Of a DNA stretch of 64,000 nucleotides, positions 42,550 to 52,741 are shown piece after piece. How positions within the stretch are numbered: position 1 is the first letter of the stretch; every line of letters begins with the position of its first letter. Under the pieces are notes generated by a model that was not told the origin of the DNA, made no database searches, and saw nothing but the letters and a program-made list of their open reading frames with translations. The position numbers and the translations under genes were made by a program. The DNA is taken from contig JAJFKB010000025.1 in assembly GCA_021773395.1 (NCBI GenBank), positions 57,420-121,419 on the forward strand, in the 5' to 3' direction. This DNA is from Gammaproteobacteria bacterium. GTDB taxonomy: Bacteria > Pseudomonadota > Gammaproteobacteria > Pseudomonadales > IMCC2047.

Positions 42550-42836
42550 TCGAGGTTAAGTATTCCCCAGAATCGATTGAAGACCTCCAGCGAGTAGTGG
42601 AATTCGTCGAAGTTAAAAATCCATTCGCTGCACGAAGAATTGCTATTGATCTTCAAGAGGGAGTGTCTAGGCTCAAACAGTTTCCACATATTGGCCTCCC
42701 AGTTATTAAAGCTCCTGATCCAGAAAAAATCCGAGATCTATATGTCGGTGATTACACCGTGCGGTACCTAATAAATGAATACACCATTTACATTTTAAGA
42801 GTTTGGCACAATAAAGAAAACGAGAAAAATTTATAA
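42546..42836 (+). CDS. RelE/ParE family toxin
   Basis: 96 aa: EVKYSPESIEDLQRVVEFVE, PFAARRIAIDLQEGVSRLKQFPHIGLP and RDLYVGDYTVRYLINEYTIYILRVWHNKENE are typical of ParE/RelE toxins. Whether it cleaves mRNA (RelE) or poisons gyrase (ParE) cannot be told; the terminal RVWHNKE is the usual active-site end. Its TAA stop lies inside the attC2 R'' box TTATAAC. Coupled to the antitoxin by an ATGA overlap. Confidence 0.9.
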   Translation: MIEVKYSPESIEDLQRVVEFVEVKNPFAARRIAIDLQEGVSRLKQFPHIGLPVIKAPDPEKIRDLYVGDYTVRYLINEYTIYILRVWHNKENEKNL

Positions 42837-42883
42837 CGAATAAGGATAAGTCGCGCGTGCCGCGACTTATCCCATTGTTGAAC
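42831..42883 (+). repeat. attC recombination site 2 (53 bp)
   Basis: R'' TTATAAC (42831-42837) and R' GTTGAAC (42877-42883, a perfect GTTRRRY) flank an 11-12-bp stem GGATAAGTCGCG / CGCGACTTATCC with a five-base loop. Outward, AACGAATAA against ATTGTT pairs with unpaired extra bases on the left arm. Short attC sites of this size are known from Pseudomonas and Xanthomonas integrons. No further R'' match to GTTGAAC (GTTCAAC) follows, so it closes the array. Confidence 0.8.
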
Positions 42884-42945
42884 AAGCCCGGCCTAGTCGC
42901 TTCTTTCTAATGTAAATAAATAGATTGGGTATTCCGGTGGGTATT

Positions 42946-42976
42946 CCGGTGACAGTTTACTTAATTAAGTGAAAGC
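42946..42976 (+). repeat. Right 31-bp imperfect direct repeat bounding the cassette island
   Basis: CCGGTGACAGTTTACTTAAT and following bases; 24 of 31 positions equal those at 39667-39697. Just before it GGGTATTCCGGT is duplicated (42927-42950). The remaining 42977-43169 gap shows nothing recognisable. Confidence 0.5.
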
Positions 42977-43169
42977 GCCTGTGGGATATATTGGCTGACC
43001 GGAACCTAAGCCGGGAAATAGCAGAAAGGGATGATTCCCATGATATTTGGAAGAATAGTCAGTGCTGAGAAATAGCTATAAAATGCCAATTTGCCGGCAT
43101 TGATTCGCTACCCGTGATTTTCAGTGAGCGCTCGCCGTAATACAAATTATTTGTATAGGCAGGAATGCA

Positions 43170-43670
43170 ATGAAAGATATCAATGATAAGCCAGTCAAAC
43201 CTTCCGACATTTTGAATCCCAACCCTGAAACGCATGAACAATATACGCTCCAGGACTATAACCAGGATATGACAGAAGTAGCGCAGGGGAACTATGGCGC
43301 TCTGGCGAGAATTGGGTTGCCCAAGCCGAAGTTTGATATCGGGGGTATTTGGTTTTTTATAATGTTACCAGTACTGCTGGCCTGGTTACTTATTGTTGAC
43401 CCTTTTAACGGCTGGGTGCGCTGGCGCGTGATCGGGTTATTGCTGGGTGTGGCCGTGACGCTGATTATATTCGGGGTACTGGTCTTTGTCGGCGTTCAAC
43501 AGGAACTTGGCGAACCATTCGGGTTATCGGAAAACAGTCCTGCCTTTCTGCTGTTGGAGAATATTGGCGCAGCTGGTCTGGCCACTGCTGTCCTTTTCAT
43601 TTGGCCGCGTACCATCGCTCTACTCTTGGTGATTGCTGCCGTTATCTCGCTAATAAGATGGATTGTTTAG
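43170..43670 (+). CDS. Membrane protein of unknown function
   Basis: 166 aa. Hydrophilic N-terminal 60 residues (PSDILNPNPETHEQYTLQDY), then GGIWFFIMLPVLLAWLLIV, WRVIGLLLGVAVTLIIFGVLVFVG, NIGAAGLATAVLFIW and TIALLLVIAAVISLIRWIV, about four membrane helices. Family not recognised. GCAGGAATGCA upstream of the ATG gives AGGA. Stand-alone between the cassette island and the second MITE. Confidence 0.7.
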   Translation: MKDINDKPVKPSDILNPNPETHEQYTLQDYNQDMTEVAQGNYGALARIGLPKPKFDIGGIWFFIMLPVLLAWLLIVDPFNGWVRWRVIGLLLGVAVTLIIFGVLVFVGVQQELGEPFGLSENSPAFLLLENIGAAGLATAVLFIWPRTIALLLVIAAVISLIRWIV

Positions 43671-43784
43671 GCAGTTTTTCTAAACAGTATCCAGTTTAAT
43701 CATCAAAGAAACAGAGAGGAGAGCCTCACATCCTGGATCGATTGCCAGGTTGCAAAATGTGCTCTGTAGGAGTCTAATTGGTTA

Positions 43785-44048
43785 GGGAACCTCTGAAAAA
43801 CTCCTTGATCCTTCTGGCGTACAGAGCGTTTGTAGATCAAGGCGGCTTTGTGCAGTAATGTCCAGACCTTGCAAGCAAAGCCAACGCAGAGCTACGAATG
43901 TCCTGTAAGCTCCGGAGGGCGATGCCTGAAAGCTTCATCTGCGGCGTTAGTAACTTTGCTAAGGCAATAAGCATTAACGGCAGTTCCTGCCTTGCAGCTA
44001 AAACTTGCAGGTCTCGCAGAGGCATTAAGGAGTTTTTCAGAGGTTCCC
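43785..44048 (-). mobile_element. 264-bp MITE-like element, copy 2
   Basis: Near-perfect terminal inverted repeats GGGAACCTCTGAAAAACTC... on both ends, flanked by TA on each side (43783-43784 and 44049-44050). It is the reverse-oriented counterpart of 13261-13524 and equal in length. Its termini are better conserved than those of copy 1, suggesting it is younger. It lies in the 43671-44187 gap directly upstream of gltB and may affect its promoter. The frame at 43837-44025 is not a gene. Confidence 0.75.
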
Positions 44049-44187
44049 TAAAGTACCTTTAATCAGGTACTCATTGAATGATTTATTTTGAGGTTTGGCG
44101 CTGTCAGCCGCTTATTCCGAGCCCGGTTGCCAAAGTCTGCCAGAAGCCAGAGAGCGGCGTCCGCCAAGTCTTCTCGAAAGTAATCTT

Positions 44188-47100
44188 ATGAACCGCGCAC
44201 TCTATTCCTGTGATGAGCAAAGGGACAGCTGCGGTTTTGGGCTTATCGCGCATTTGCATGGGAAGGCCAGTCACGATCTGCTTAAGACGGCAATCGATTC
44301 CTTGACCAGTATGACCCACCGGGGCGGTATTGCAGCCGATAATAAAACCGGTGATGGCTGTGGTCTGTTGTTTACCTTATCTGAAAAATTTTTTGCTGAT
44401 ATCGCCGGCAACTTGTTTCAATCCAGCAACCCAAAAAAGCTCGCGGTGGGGATGCTGTTTTTATCAGCCGATAAAAAGCAGGCGGAAACCGAGCGCTGTC
44501 AGGTCAATATCTGTCTAAAGGAGCACGGATTAGCGGTGCTCGGCTGGCGGGAGGTGCCGGTTAATGACCAGGTCTGTGGTCCTATGGCTCAACAGAATCG
44601 GCCGCAAATCGAGCAGGTGTTTGTGGATGTCGGGAACGGCTCAGTTGCCCAAGCGGAAGTAAAACTCTTCATTGTACGTAAAGAAGTTGAGCGGGTGCTG
44701 CAGGAACATAGGAGCTTCTATTTCTGTAGTCTTTCCAGTCGGCTTATTGCCTATAAAGGGTTGGTTCTGCCCTGCGACTTAAAACGGTTCTACCCGGATT
44801 TGGCGAACGAAAAGATGGTGGCGTCTATCTGCGTATTTCATCAGCGCTACTCCACTAATACCCAGCCTAGATGGCCTTTGGCGCAGCCCTTTCGACTGTT
44901 GGCGCATAACGGAGAGATCAACACAATTCAGGGTAATCGCAACTGGGCCCAAGCCAGGGCAGCGATTTTAGAGTCTGAGCAATTACCGGATATGGCACAA
45001 CTACAGCCGATTATTGAGCCCCGGGGGTCGGATTCGGCCAGTATGGATAATATGCTGGAGCTGCTCCTGGCAGGCGGTATAAATCTCTACAGGGCGCTGC
45101 GATTGATGATACCTTCGGCCTGGCAGCCGCATGCGGAAACAATGGATCCGGATTTGCGTGCTTTTTATGAGTATAGCGCCATGCATATGGAACCGTGGGA
45201 TGGGCCGGCGGGTGTGGTTCTGACGGACGGTCGGCATGCGGTATGTCTGCTTGATCGCAACGGACTGAGGCCTGCACGATGGTTGCTTGCAGACAACGAC
45301 TATATCGTGCTGGCTTCGGAAACAGGGGTCTACCCCTGTGATCCTGAAAAGGTGGTGGCCAAGGGGCGTATCGGGCCGGGACAGATTTTATCCGTTGATA
45401 CCGAGACCGGACAAATCCTGCATACTCCGGATATCGATACTCTGTTGAAGTGTGCCAACCCTTATAAAGAATGGTTGCAACAGGGTGTCTGCCGAATTGA
45501 GTCTTCGCTAACGGACAGCAATCAAGTTGAGGCAAGTTTGCCTGCTGCTGAGGCCGCTATCTATGCAAAACTATTTCAGCTGACACAGGAGGAAACAGAA
45601 CAGGTACTCAAGGTTTTGGCGGAGACTGCGCAGGAGCCGGTTGGCTCAATGGGGGATGATACGCCTCTTGCGGTGATGTCCAAAAGAAGCCGATTGCTCA
45701 GTGACTATTTCAGACAACAGTTTGCGCAGGTCACGAACCCGGCGATTGATCCTTTGCGTGAATCTTTGGTTATGTCTCTGGATACACATCTTGGTGAAAA
45801 GAGAAATTTGTTTTGCGAAACCGAACTTCATGCCCAGCGTGCCCTGTTAAATTCTCCTGTGTTATCGATCAACAAATTTAACCAGATTATCGAGGATCGG
45901 GTAACCGGATTTCGTATCGAAAAACTCGAGCTAAATTATCACCCATCCATTGGTCTGGAACAGGCGATTATTCGATTGGCTGACCACGCGCAAGCTTTGG
46001 CGGAAAAAGGGTTTTTGATACTACACCTGTCTGACCGAAATATTGATAAAACACTATTGCCGATGAATGCAATGTTAGCCGTTGGTGCGATTCACCATCG
46101 GTTGATTGAAAAAGGGCTACGTTGCAAGGTGAGTATTATTGTTGAAACAGCTTTGGCCAGAGATGCACATCAATTTGCCCTGTTAATTGGTTTTGGCGCC
46201 TCTGCAGTTTTCCCCTATCTGAGCTATCAAGTGTTAAATGAAATGGCAAGAAAGGGCGGGCTAGTGGTAGAGGAACGGCAGGCGAGAGTGAATTATCGAC
46301 GGGGAATTAACAAGGGATTGCAGAAAATCTTATCAAAAATGGGTATTTCGACCATTAGTTCTTATAGAGGGGCGCAATTGTTTGAGGCGCTGGGTTTGCA
46401 TGATGAAATGATACAACTCTGCTTTAAAGGTGTTGCCAGTCGGATACAAGGAATGACCTTTAAACAGTTGCAACAGGAGCAGGAGTCTGTGCACTGTGAT
46501 GCGTGGCGGCTGCAGTTTAAGCAGGAAGTGGGAGGGTTGTTTAAATATATGCATGGAGGTGAATATCATGCCTTCAATCCGGATGTGGTGACGTTGCTGC
46601 AGCGCGCAGTTCAAACCGGAGATGATGGTCTTTATCAGGACTACATCGCTCAGGTGAATGAGCGTGATCCAGCGATGTTGCGTGATCTGCTGGAGCCTGT
46701 GTCTGATCGATTACCAATAGCGATTGACCTCGTTGAGCCTATTGAATCAATTCTAAAACGATTTGAAACAGCCGGCATGTCTCTGGGTGCCTTGTCGCCC
46801 GAAGCACATGAGGCGCTTGCAATGGCTATGAATGAGTTGGGTGGGCGATCCAATTCAGGGGAGGGGGGGGAAGATCCGGCGCGCCACGGGACGATGCGAC
46901 GCTCAAAAATTAAGCAGGTTGCTTCTGGACGCTTCGGTGTGACACCCAGCTACCTGATGAGTGCCGAGGTCATTCAGATAAAGATTGCGCAGGGAGCAAA
47001 ACCGGGTGAAGGCGGCCAGTTACCGGGTGGTAAAGTGAACGGGATGATAGCAAAGTTGCGCTATTCCGCACCGGGAGTCACCCTGATTTCACCTCCTCCG

Positions 47101-48639
47101 CACCACGATATCTATTCGATTGAGGATTTGGCTCAACTGATTTTTGACCTGAAACAGATTAACCCTGAAGCAATGGTATCAGTGAAACTGGTTGCAGAGC
47201 CTGGTGTCGGAACCATTGCTGCGGGAGTTGCCAAGGCCTATGCAGATTTTATTACTATCTCCGGCTGTGATGGCGGCACCGGTGCTAGCCCGCTATCGTC
47301 CATTAGATATGCGGGATCCGCTTGGGAGTTAGGTTTAAGCGAAGTACACCAGGCCTTGCGGCATAATCAATTGCGTGGACGGGTTGTACTGCAAGCGGAT
47401 GGGGGGCTGAAAACCGGGTTGGATGTCGTGAAAGCGGCGATGCTGGGTGCTGAGAGTTTTGGGTTTGGAACCGCACCGATGGTGGCGCTGGGATGTAAAT
47501 ATCTACGAATTTGCCATCTGAACAACTGTGCTACGGGTATCGCAACACAGGATCAATATTTACGCAGTCATCATTTTCATGGGACGGTGGACAGGGTTAA
47601 GCATTATTTCCTCTTTGTGGCAAAGGAAACACGGCAATGGCTGGCAAAGCTGGGCTACCAGAGTCTCGAAGAGATAATAGGGGCTACCGATTGTTTGCGG
47701 CGTGTTCCCGGTATTACGGATAAACAGCAAAGCCTCGATTTAAGTCTGATACTGGCTAAAGATCCACAGCTTATGAATCAGCCTTGCAGCTGCCAGGTCG
47801 AACGCAATAATCCACCGGGCAAAGCGGGTCTGGCGAGTCAGATGTTCGATGATATTCTCCCTGCGATTGATCAGCTAACAGGTGGACGGTTCCGTTATGC
47901 CATTACCAATAGCGATCGCGCAATTGGTGCCCAGCTATCGGGAGAAATTGCCAAACGTTATGGCGACCTGGGTATGTCAGAGAACCCGATACATATCGAC
48001 TTTGAGGGCAGTGCGGGACAGAGCTTTGGCGTTTGGAACTGTGGCGGATTACATCTGCATTTAACTGGTGATGCCAATGATTATGTCGGTAAGGGTATGG
48101 CTGGCGGTTCGCTGATTATTAAGCCGCCCGGTGCTTCAAGGTTTCTCTCCAGAGAAGCAACCATCGTGGGTAATACCTGCCTGTATGGCGCGACAGGAGG
48201 TGTCCTGTATGCTGCCGGTGGCGCGGGGGAGCGATTTGCGGTAAGGAATTCCGGTGCCAAGGCGGTGGCAGAGTCAGTGGGTGATCATTGCTGCGAGTAT
48301 ATGACAGGAGGCATTGTGACCATTCTGGGAGAGACTGGCTATAACTTTGGAGCGGGTATGACTGGAGGCTTTGCTTTCGTACTGGATATGAATCAACGAT
48401 TTGTTGATCGTTGCAATCATGACCTTGTCGAAATACAAAGGTTACTGCGCGGAGATATGGAGGGATACCGGAACCTGTTACGTGAGATTCTGAAAGATTA
48501 TGTGGGATTGACATCCAGTAGCTGGGGGCAGGAGTTGCTGGCTAATTTTTATGACTATACAGGTCAGTTCTGGTTGGTTCGACCCAAGGCAAGCACCCTT
48601 GATAAATTGCTAATGCAGACGCGAATGAGGCCGGAGTAA
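44188..48639 (+). CDS. gltB: Glutamate synthase (NADPH) large subunit
   Basis: 1483 aa from ATG 44188. After a 14-residue propeptide the amidotransferase nucleophile is C15 in [31 protein letters not shown] and [30 protein letters not shown] (in blocks) complete the glutaminase domain. The synthase domain has [30 protein letters not shown] and [18 protein letters not shown], with [3Fe-4S] ligands C1103, C1109 and C1114 ([12 protein letters not shown]). The C-terminal GXGXG helix domain follows. Makes two glutamates from glutamine and 2-oxoglutarate with GltD. A longer frame from 44095 is not family-like. Confidence 0.97.
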   Translation: MNRALYSCDEQRDSCGFGLIAHLHGKASHDLLKTAIDSLTSMTHRGGIAADNKTGDGCGLLFTLSEKFFADIAGNLFQSSNPKKLAVGMLFLSADKKQAETERCQVNICLKEHGLAVLGWREVPVNDQVCGPMAQQNRPQIEQVFVDVGNGSVAQAEVKLFIVRKEVERVLQEHRSFYFCSLSSRLIAYKGLVLPCDLKRFYPDLANEKMVASICVFHQRYSTNTQPRWPLAQPFRLLAHNGEINTIQGNRNWAQARAAILESEQLPDMAQLQPIIEPRGSDSASMDNMLELLLAGGINLYRALRLMIPSAWQPHAETMDPDLRAFYEYSAMHMEPWDGPAGVVLTDGRHAVCLLDRNGLRPARWLLADNDYIVLASETGVYPCDPEKVVAKGRIGPGQILSVDTETGQILHTPDIDTLLKCANPYKEWLQQGVCRIESSLTDSNQVEASLPAAEAAIYAKLFQLTQEETEQVLKVLAETAQEPVGSMGDDTPLAVMSKRSRLLSDYFRQQFAQVTNPAIDPLRESLVMSLDTHLGEKRNLFCETELHAQRALLNSPVLSINKFNQIIEDRVTGFRIEKLELNYHPSIGLEQAIIRLADHAQALAEKGFLILHLSDRNIDKTLLPMNAMLAVGAIHHRLIEKGLRCKVSIIVETALARDAHQFALLIGFGASAVFPYLSYQVLNEMARKGGLVVEERQARVNYRRGINKGLQKILSKMGISTISSYRGAQLFEALGLHDEMIQLCFKGVASRIQGMTFKQLQQEQESVHCDAWRLQFKQEVGGLFKYMHGGEYHAFNPDVVTLLQRAVQTGDDGLYQDYIAQVNERDPAMLRDLLEPVSDRLPIAIDLVEPIESILKRFETAGMSLGALSPEAHEALAMAMNELGGRSNSGEGGEDPARHGTMRRSKIKQVASGRFGVTPSYLMSAEVIQIKIAQGAKPGEGGQLPGGKVNGMIAKLRYSAPGVTLISPPPHHDIYSIEDLAQLIFDLKQINPEAMVSVKLVAEPGVGTIAAGVAKAYADFITISGCDGGTGASPLSSIRYAGSAWELGLSEVHQALRHNQLRGRVVLQADGGLKTGLDVVKAAMLGAESFGFGTAPMVALGCKYLRICHLNNCATGIATQDQYLRSHHFHGTVDRVKHYFLFVAKETRQWLAKLGYQSLEEIIGATDCLRRVPGITDKQQSLDLSLILAKDPQLMNQPCSCQVERNNPPGKAGLASQMFDDILPAIDQLTGGRFRYAITNSDRAIGAQLSGEIAKRYGDLGMSENPIHIDFEGSAGQSFGVWNCGGLHLHLTGDANDYVGKGMAGGSLIIKPPGASRFLSREATIVGNTCLYGATGGVLYAAGGAGERFAVRNSGAKAVAESVGDHCCEYMTGGIVTILGETGYNFGAGMTGGFAFVLDMNQRFVDRCNHDLVEIQRLLRGDMEGYRNLLREILKDYVGLTSSSWGQELLANFYDYTGQFWLVRPKASTLDKLLMQTRMRPE

Positions 48640-50061
<1,422 letters not shown>

Positions 50062-50063
50062 TT

Positions 50064-51095
50064 TTAACTTTCGATGCGCCCCATCAGTCGTTGATGTGCT
50101 CTGTTGAGCAGTTGCTGATTTGCCTGTGCACGCTTAATTATCTGTGGTGCGGATAACAGCGCCATATTTTTGTTTCTATGTTCTCTGGCGATGTTAGCCA
50201 GATATTTAGCGTGTTCAAAAAATATTCGGTAGGCCTGAAAAAGGCTATATTTCGGATCGAACATATGGGTGGGTAGTGAGGCAACACCATTCACTTCGAT
50301 GACCACGAATTCGCCCTGTTGAAAAGCATTTGAATTAGCTGTTTTAATATCGAGCCTGCCAAAATTATATCCAGGCTGAGATTCGAAAAGATGGTAAATG
50401 GTGCTCTCCAGGGATGGGGTAATCAGGTGGGAAGCATCAGTAAACATGCAACCCAATGTATGCGACCCTATAAAGGAGAGCTGAATCTTTTCTCCAGCAG
50501 CGGGGACTCTGTTGGTATCAAAATACTGTAAAAAACTATGCCAGTGATCGGTGAAGCGCGGATGGGATTTGGCTAGATCAATCAGGCGGTCTATGCCATT
50601 TCCCACTACCTCCGGAAAGTGTTTTTTGTTGACCCCGGTTATTTTCGGTTTACCTGCCTGGCGGACATAAAAAACGCCATATTCCTCCTCTAGAGGCGTA
50701 AATTTCTGCGCAATATAGTCGCCCAACAACAGGGGGATTTTTTCCTCTAATTCACTATCGGTGCTGAGTTTGCAAACGCCTTTGCCGACGCATCCGACAT
50801 TCGATTTGAGAATAATAGGGTACTGATGGGCAGTTACGAAGGCCCTGAGCTGGCAAGTTTTCTCGGCTATGCTGAGTCGGTCAGGAATTAAGATAGTGGG
50901 TAAAAAAAAGGATTGATCAAATACCAATTGCGTAGCTAGTTTTGAGCCAATACCAATCTCACCATGATCCAGGGCGTAGTTGGCTTTTGCCAATGAACGT
51001 ATACCAATTCCGTTGAACAAACACTGCAACCCAAGATAGAGGTAGTAAGGGGCTTCAAAGAGTCTGGGGTGCCAGAACTCATGTTTTTTGATCAA
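50064..51095 (-). CDS. ATP-grasp domain protein of unknown substrate
   Basis: 343 aa. Central ATP-grasp pattern: YPIILKSNVGCVGKGVCKL (ATP-binding lysine and glycine loop), DYIAQKFTPLEEEYGVFYVR, and the metal-binding end YNFGRLDIKTANSNAFQQGEFVVIEVNGVASLPTHMFDP in blocks. The family ligates a carboxylate to an amine or thiol (D-Ala-D-Ala ligase and glutathione-type relatives). The N-terminus HPRLFEAPYYLYLGLQCL is not a recognised domain. Convergent with gltD with a two-base gap. Confidence 0.75.
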   Translation of the reverse strand: MIKKHEFWHPRLFEAPYYLYLGLQCLFNGIGIRSLAKANYALDHGEIGIGSKLATQLVFDQSFFLPTILIPDRLSIAEKTCQLRAFVTAHQYPIILKSNVGCVGKGVCKLSTDSELEEKIPLLLGDYIAQKFTPLEEEYGVFYVRQAGKPKITGVNKKHFPEVVGNGIDRLIDLAKSHPRFTDHWHSFLQYFDTNRVPAAGEKIQLSFIGSHTLGCMFTDASHLITPSLESTIYHLFESQPGYNFGRLDIKTANSNAFQQGEFVVIEVNGVASLPTHMFDPKYSLFQAYRIFFEHAKYLANIAREHRNKNMALLSAPQIIKRAQANQQLLNRAHQRLMGRIES

Positions 51096-51434
51096 AGTCG
51101 GGCTATCCTTTTTTATTCAGAGCTTTGATTACTGTCGCGAGCGGAGGCAAGACAAGGCAAAATCGGAGTTCATAGTCATAAACGGGCAATTTGAGCCGGT
51201 TTACTAACCCCATGGACAGTTTGATCGCCCTATTGCCAAGCGTCGCAGTTACGCAAAGCTCTCTATTTGTTTATTCTGACAGTATCAACATAATAGGGCA
51301 AAGCACATTATTATATGCCGACTGATTATTTGGCAGGTGAAATGCCAGCCAATTGGAGCACATGCGCCTGCTCATTTATGGGACACTGGGATGCGGTATG
51401 CGTTCGCCAACGGATAAAAGGATATAACGAAAAG
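51096..51434. other. Gap between divergent ATP-grasp and antiporter genes
   Basis: Carries the promoters of two divergent genes. An open frame from 51315 runs into the antiporter gene but its first 40 residues are not conserved in character. No repeat or RNA gene seen. Confidence 0.4.
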
Positions 51435-52613
51435 ATGCAATCGACAGGCACTATTTTACTCACTATCGGGGCTATCTTGTTACTTGGATTTGCGACCGAT
51501 GAGCTGGGGCGCCGAACTCGCCTTCCCCGGGTTACCTTGTTATTGGTTTTCGGTATTCTCATTGGTCCCTCCGCAGCAGATCTGTTGCCGCAGGTGAGCA
51601 ACCAATGGTTACCACTGGTCACCGATATGGCGTTATTAATGGTAGGTTTTCTGCTTGGGGAGCGGCTCTCATTCAGTCGCTTGAGTGAAAATGGTCATTA
51701 TGTGTTCATTATCTCAGTCAGCGAGGTGCTGACGACCTGTATTTTGGTCTCATTGGGCATGGCGTTGTGTGGCCTGCCTATTGGTATTGCTGTGTTGCTG
51801 GGTTCGATTGCCGCTGCCTCCGCTCCGGCCGCGACCATTGATGTTATTTCAGAGCTAGGTGCCAAGGGGAAATTTGTAGATACACTGGAAGGCGTGGTCG
51901 CCGTCGACGATGTATGGGGGTTGGTTCTGTTTAGCTTTGCATTGACCATTGTACAGCTGGCGATGGGACTGACATCGCAAAATGGTGTCATAGCTGCTGG
52001 TTTGTGGGAGGTAGGCGGTAGCCTGTTGCTGGGCATGTCCATCGGTGTTCCCATGGCATTTCTTACGGGCAGAATCAGGCCGGGAACGCCAACTATGGTG
52101 GAAGCTTTGGCGCTGGTATTGATCTGTGGAGGACTGGCAGAAATTTTGGAGGTTTCCTTCTTGTTGTCAGCGCTGGTTATGGGTGCAGTGGTAGCTAATC
52201 TGGCCAAACATCATGATCAGCCGTTTCATGAGATTGAAAATATTGAACGCCCCTTTTTAATTCTCTTCTTTGTATTGGGCGGGGCAAGTCTGCATATAGA
52301 GGGTCTATGGCAAATTGGCGTGGTAGGGCTGATTTACATGCTGTGTCGCGTAGCGGGGAAACTCTCGGGTTGCTACGCGGGGGCAACGTTAATCAATGCA
52401 CCCGAGAACATCAGAAATTGGACAGGTTTAGCTTTGACGCCGCAGGCGGGTGTGGCAATGGGTATGGCATTGATTGCTTCCGAGCGATTCCCTGATTTCA
52501 GTAGTTTGATACTGACAGTAATCGTAGGTACGACCGTTATATTTGAACTGATTGGGCCATTGGCAACGAAGTATGCCTTGATTAAGGCCTGGCCTATGGA
52601 TGAGCAGGGGTAG
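51435..52613 (+). CDS. Cation:proton antiporter (CPA2, short form)
   Basis: 392 aa from the ATG at 51435. About 12 membrane segments of the Na_H_Exchanger fold: GAILLLGFATDELGRRTRLPRVTLLLVFGILIGPSAAD (in blocks), MALLMVGFLLGERLS, AAASAPAATIDVISELGAKGKFVDTLEGVVAVDDVWGL (with the DD ion-binding-like pair) and LTPQAGVAMGMALIA. No RCK domain. Exchanges Na+ or K+ for H+. Not coupled to neighbours. Confidence 0.88.
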   Translation: MQSTGTILLTIGAILLLGFATDELGRRTRLPRVTLLLVFGILIGPSAADLLPQVSNQWLPLVTDMALLMVGFLLGERLSFSRLSENGHYVFIISVSEVLTTCILVSLGMALCGLPIGIAVLLGSIAAASAPAATIDVISELGAKGKFVDTLEGVVAVDDVWGLVLFSFALTIVQLAMGLTSQNGVIAAGLWEVGGSLLLGMSIGVPMAFLTGRIRPGTPTMVEALALVLICGGLAEILEVSFLLSALVMGAVVANLAKHHDQPFHEIENIERPFLILFFVLGGASLHIEGLWQIGVVGLIYMLCRVAGKLSGCYAGATLINAPENIRNWTGLALTPQAGVAMGMALIASERFPDFSSLILTVIVGTTVIFELIGPLATKYALIKAWPMDEQG

Positions 52614-52694
52614 GTAAGTTGATGCACAGGTTATGAAGCGTTGAGTTGATAGCCTAAATCTGGGAGATTCTCAATTAGCGACCAGGCCTAAAAA

Positions 52695-52723
52695 ACTGCG
52701 CCCCGAATATATCGGGGCGCAGT
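52695..52723 (-). terminator. Rho-independent terminator of the TonB receptor gene
   Basis: Perfect 12-bp stem ACTGCGCCCCGA (52695-52706) with TCGGGGCGCAGT (52712-52723), loop of five. Read on the minus strand it is followed by TTTTTT, so it terminates the receptor transcript. Confidence 0.9.
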
Positions 52724-52741
52724 CTAGAGAGGGTACTAAGA

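Noticed and set aside
44095-44187. Longer gltB start at 44095
   Set aside because: It would place about 45 residues before the nucleophilic cysteine without family character, and the ATG at 44188 gives a normal short propeptide.
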